From: a virus
Virus record (IMG/VR): IMGVR_UViG_3300030202_002216
Span: 1 to 20,651 of that record
Reading direction: 5' to 3' (one strand)
Length of the DNA stretch: 20,651 bases
The notes under the pieces are model-generated. The model made no database searches and was not told the origin of the DNA. It was given only the letters and a program-made list of their open reading frames with translations. A program made the translations under genes and the position numbers. Numbering within the stretch: the first letter of the stretch is position 1; the number at the start of each line of letters is the position of its first letter. Below, in pieces: positions 20,312-20,651 of the stretch.

Positions 20312-20651
20312 ATGGTCGAAAATGAGGCTGGATTATGGCGTTATTGGAAAAAAAATACACCTCAAATTAATTGGACAAAGATAGAAAATACAAGCAGTTT
20401 AGGAACCCCTGATTTGTTGGGATATAATAATTCTGGCACATTTTTTACAGTTGAACTAAAAGTAACGAAGGGTAATAAATTACGCTTCTCACCACATCAA
20501 ATTGCCTTCCATGTAAAGCATCCTGAGAATACATTTATCTTAGCAATGCACCTCGCCTCTAGTAGCTTGAAACTTTATGAGGGAAAATTTATTGAGGAGC
20601 TTGTCGCTTGCGGCTTGAAGCTTGATGCTTGTAGCTTGGGGCTTGATGCTT
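20312..20651 (+). CDS. VRR-NUC-like PD-(D/E)XK nuclease (partial, runs off the window)
   Basis: 113 complete codons from ATG 20312 to the edge. The core is SLGTPDLLGYNNSG (Asp of the active site), then FTVELKVTKGNKLRFSPHQ (E-x-K and the following Gln), matching VRR-NUC type nucleases related to Holliday junction resolvases. The C-terminal end from residue 96 on is translated from the 7-base repeat (LVACGLKLDACSLGLDA) and may not be part of the fold. The stop is outside the window, so the length is unknown. Confidence 0.75.
   Translation, partial: MVENEAGLWRYWKKNTPQINWTKIENTSSLGTPDLLGYNNSGTFFTVELKVTKGNKLRFSPHQIAFHVKHPENTFILAMHLASSSLKLYEGKFIEELVACGLKLDACSLGLDA
20599..20651 (+). repeat. 7-base tandem repeat (GCTTGNN), at least seven units
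   Basis: GCTTGTC, GCTTGCG, GCTTGAA, GCTTGAT, GCTTGTA, GCTTGGG and GCTTGAT run in exact 7-base register from 20599 to 20647, and another GCTT follows at the edge. The first five bases are invariant and the last two vary. The period is not a multiple of three, so the repeat is read in rotating frames within the nuclease gene. A weaker copy (AGCTTGAAA) occurs at 20566. Confidence 0.85.

Overview
The window is AT-rich, very gene-dense and almost entirely coding on the + strand. It reads as part of the genome of a tailed double-stranded DNA phage, most likely a marine one. The mix of a TOTE-type primase, a UvrD-like helicase, a family A DNA polymerase, a DUF3310 protein, an M15 peptidase endolysin, an HNH nuclease, a small terminase and many tiny conserved proteins resembles uncultured marine phages and phages of SAR11-type hosts. 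The host assignment is inference from gene content and base composition. No capsid, portal or large terminase gene lies inside the window.

Layout. (1) 1-6181 is the replication block: the end of an unidentified gene, a possible ssDNA-binding protein, a primase, a helicase, a DUF3310 protein and a DNA polymerase. (2) 6187-11539 holds envelope and lysis genes with many very small genes between them. They include two proteins with signal peptides, one of them 588 aa with a Glu/Pro/Met-rich middle; two single-membrane-span proteins with coiled coils; an M15 peptidase endolysin; and a zinc-ribbon protein. (3) 11536-15165 opens with a good sigma70-type promoter and carries small accessory genes, a - strand secreted protein, a lipoprotein gene overlapping another gene in a different frame, a first 2OG-Fe(II) oxygenase-like protein and an HNH nuclease. 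(4) 15155-17902 has a PD-(D/E)XK nuclease, three more oxygenase-like proteins in a row and a SET-domain protein. (5) 17903-18403 is non-coding or nearly so and is packed with TGTGGAA repeats in both orientations. (6) 18404-20651 has two overlapping small genes, the terminase small subunit on the - strand, a divergent conserved gene, a fifth oxygenase-like protein and the start of a VRR-NUC-like nuclease that runs off the end through a 7-base tandem repeat.

How the parts may work together. Primase, helicase and polymerase form a compact replisome. The RecB-like nuclease, HNH nuclease, VRR-NUC-like nuclease and TerS point to recombination and packaging. The most unusual feature is the concentration of five 2OG-Fe(II) oxygenase-like proteins plus a SET-domain (protein lysine methyltransferase-like) gene within about 7 kb, three oxygenases and the SET gene being directly adjacent. 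This could be a phage protein- or nucleic-acid-modification module, but no substrate can be read from the sequence. The second notable feature is the repeat-rich region beside TerS, a candidate replication origin or packaging site.
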